Below are positions 50,240-51,258 of a stretch of 51,258 nt of DNA, piece after piece (position 1 is the first letter of the stretch; every line of letters begins with the position of its first letter). A program made the translations under genes and the position numbers. Source of the DNA: Methylobacterium sp. Its GTDB lineage: Bacteria > Pseudomonadota > Alphaproteobacteria > Rhizobiales > Beijerinckiaceae. The DNA is taken from assembly GCA_013823325.1 (NCBI GenBank), contig PNLY01000035.1, positions 1 to 51,258 of the forward strand. The letters are read 5' to 3'. The notes beneath the pieces are model-generated. The model searched no databases, was not told where the DNA came from, and saw only the letters and a list, made by a program, of their open reading frames with translations.

Positions 50240-51258
50240 ATGACCACGCTATCGCGCAGAGGCTTCATCGGCACCTCCGGCCTCGTCGTCGCCGCGGCCG
50301 GCGCCGTGTCCGGACGTACGGCCTTCGCCGCTGTGCCTGAGGCTCCGACCATGGCGGAAGCAACGACGCAGGCGCCGTTGGTGCCGACCACCGGCCCCGA
50401 CTACCAGCCGGTCGCGACGCTCAACGGCTGGACCTTGCCCTGGCGGATGAACGGCGACTGGAAGGAGTTCCATCTCGTCGCCGAGCCGGTGGTGCGCGAG
50501 CTCGCGCCGGGCATGAAGGGCTATCTCTGGGGCTATAACGGTCAGTCGCCGGGCCCGACCATCGAGGCGGTCGAGGGCGACAAGGTCCGCATCTTCGTCA
50601 CCAACAAGCTGCCGGAAAGCACCACGATCCACTGGCACGGCCAGCGCCTGCCCAACGGCATGGATGGCGTCGGCGGCTTGAACCAGCCGCACATCCCATC
50701 TGGCAAAACCTTCGTCTACGAGTTCCAGCTCAGGCGCTCGGGCACCTACATGTACCACCCGCATTCGGACGAGATGGTCCAGATGGCGATGGGCATGATG
50801 GGCTTCTTCGTCGTGCATCCCAGGGACCCGGCCTTCCGCCGCGTCGAACGCGACTTCGTCTTCCTGCTCAACGCCTTCGACATCGAGCCCGGCTCCTATG
50901 TGCCGCGCGTCGCCGAAATGACCGAGTTCAATATGTGGTGCTGGAACAGCCGTGTGTTCCCGGGCATCGACCCGCTCGTCGTGGCTAAGAACGACAAGGT
51001 CCGGATCCGCTTCGGCAACCTGACCATGACCAATCACCCGATCCACATGCACGGTTACGAGTTCAAGGTCTCGTGCACGGATGGCGGCTGGGTCGATCCG
51101 GCGGCGGCCTGGGACGAGGTCTCGATCGACTGTGCCGTCGGCCAGATGCGCGCCTTCGACTTCGTCGCCGACGAGCCCGGCGACTGGGCGATCCATTGCC
51201 ACAAGTCGCACCACACCATGAATGCGATGGGTCATTCGGTGAAGAACTATATCGGCGT
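50240..51258 (+). CDS. Tat-exported multicopper oxidase (partial, C-terminus outside window)
   Basis: 339 codons seen, open at the window edge. LSRRGFIGTSGL is a twin-arginine signal, fitting cytoplasmic folding before export. Copper ligands are present: HWHG (H131, H133), HPH (H173, H175), HPIHMHG (H266, H269, H271) and HCHKSHHTMNAM (H319, C320, H321, H325, M330). AAGGAG precedes the ATG. Only two cupredoxin units lie between the first and last copper motifs, unlike the three of CopA or laccase. The probable role is periplasmic oxidation of Cu(I) or similar detoxification. Confidence 0.92.
   Translation, partial: MTTLSRRGFIGTSGLVVAAAGAVSGRTAFAAVPEAPTMAEATTQAPLVPTTGPDYQPVATLNGWTLPWRMNGDWKEFHLVAEPVVRELAPGMKGYLWGYNGQSPGPTIEAVEGDKVRIFVTNKLPESTTIHWHGQRLPNGMDGVGGLNQPHIPSGKTFVYEFQLRRSGTYMYHPHSDEMVQMAMGMMGFFVVHPRDPAFRRVERDFVFLLNAFDIEPGSYVPRVAEMTEFNMWCWNSRVFPGIDPLVVAKNDKVRIRFGNLTMTNHPIHMHGYEFKVSCTDGGWVDPAAAWDEVSIDCAVGQMRAFDFVADEPGDWAIHCHKSHHTMNAMGHSVKNYIG

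Noticed and set aside
1..51258. CRISPR arrays, tRNA/rRNA genes, insertion sequences, prophage or integrated element borders
   Set aside because: No regularly spaced repeats, cloverleaf-like genes, transposase or integrase frames, or attachment-site duplications were seen on reading both strands. Very degenerate copies could be missed by eye.

Overview
This 51,258-base window is a dense, very GC-rich stretch of bacterial chromosome. Operons with ATGA/TGATG overlaps, the protein families present (GatCAB, TRAP carriers, FCD-type GntR regulators, Anbu, ModABC with a one-domain ModE) and the type of dispersed palindromic repeats point to an alphaproteobacterium of the order Hyphomicrobiales. A Bosea-like organism is my best guess, but that is inference only. 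I see no rRNA, tRNA, CRISPR array, insertion sequence or prophage. The accessory content is catabolic and transport operons, each with its own regulator.

Layout. (1) 1-14.8 kb holds housekeeping and stress genes: a partial gatB; an RND efflux pair (adaptor plus inner-membrane pump, no outer-membrane partner); a membrane protein with a Gly/Cys-rich tail; an orphan VgrG-tip-like beta-helix protein; photolyase; an AAC(3)-family acetyltransferase; an SDR; an AlaX editing protein; mercaptopyruvate sulfurtransferase; glutaminase; an orphan Anbu proteasome-like protein; and a secreted ankyrin protein. (2) 14.9-18.4 kb is a molybdenum island: a candidate small RNA with anti-Shine-Dalgarno motifs, a lone Mop (molbindin), a ModE-type operator, modABC, and a ModE reduced to its DNA-binding domain. 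(3) 18.4-31.7 kb is a catabolic region around a GntR/FCD regulator. It contains a CoA-transferase, enoyl-CoA hydratase, two dehydrogenases, a cyclase-family hydrolase, a SAF-domain oxidoreductase, a lactonase-like amidohydrolase, a complete TRAP transporter and a flavin monooxygenase. Three related palindromes lie in front of its transcription units, which suggests one regulon for an unidentified organic acid or lactone. (4) 32-40.7 kb holds MsrC, an aldo/keto reductase, and a DeoR-controlled set: a PfkB kinase, a class II aldolase, and a sugar ABC transporter lacking its ATPase. This set appears to import a sugar, phosphorylate it and cleave it. (5) 40.7-46.1 kb contains an Lrp regulator divergent from diaminopropionate ammonia-lyase plus a GST, a PaiB protein divergent from a MocR regulator, and a class II aldolase/adducin protein. 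(6) 46.1 kb to the end is a probable copper-defence locus: a histidine kinase/response regulator pair divergent from a small lipoprotein, a TolC-family lipoprotein and a Tat-exported multicopper oxidase that the window end cuts off.

The most notable non-coding signals are the small RNA at about 14.92-15.01 kb, the GntR palindromes (20.19, 23.92 and 26.13 kb), the shared DeoR-type motifs at 34.6 and 35.8 kb, the ModE box at 15.32 kb, the tandem response-regulator repeat at 48.41 kb, and three different dispersed inverted-repeat elements. Family assignments were made by reading motifs. No database search was run.
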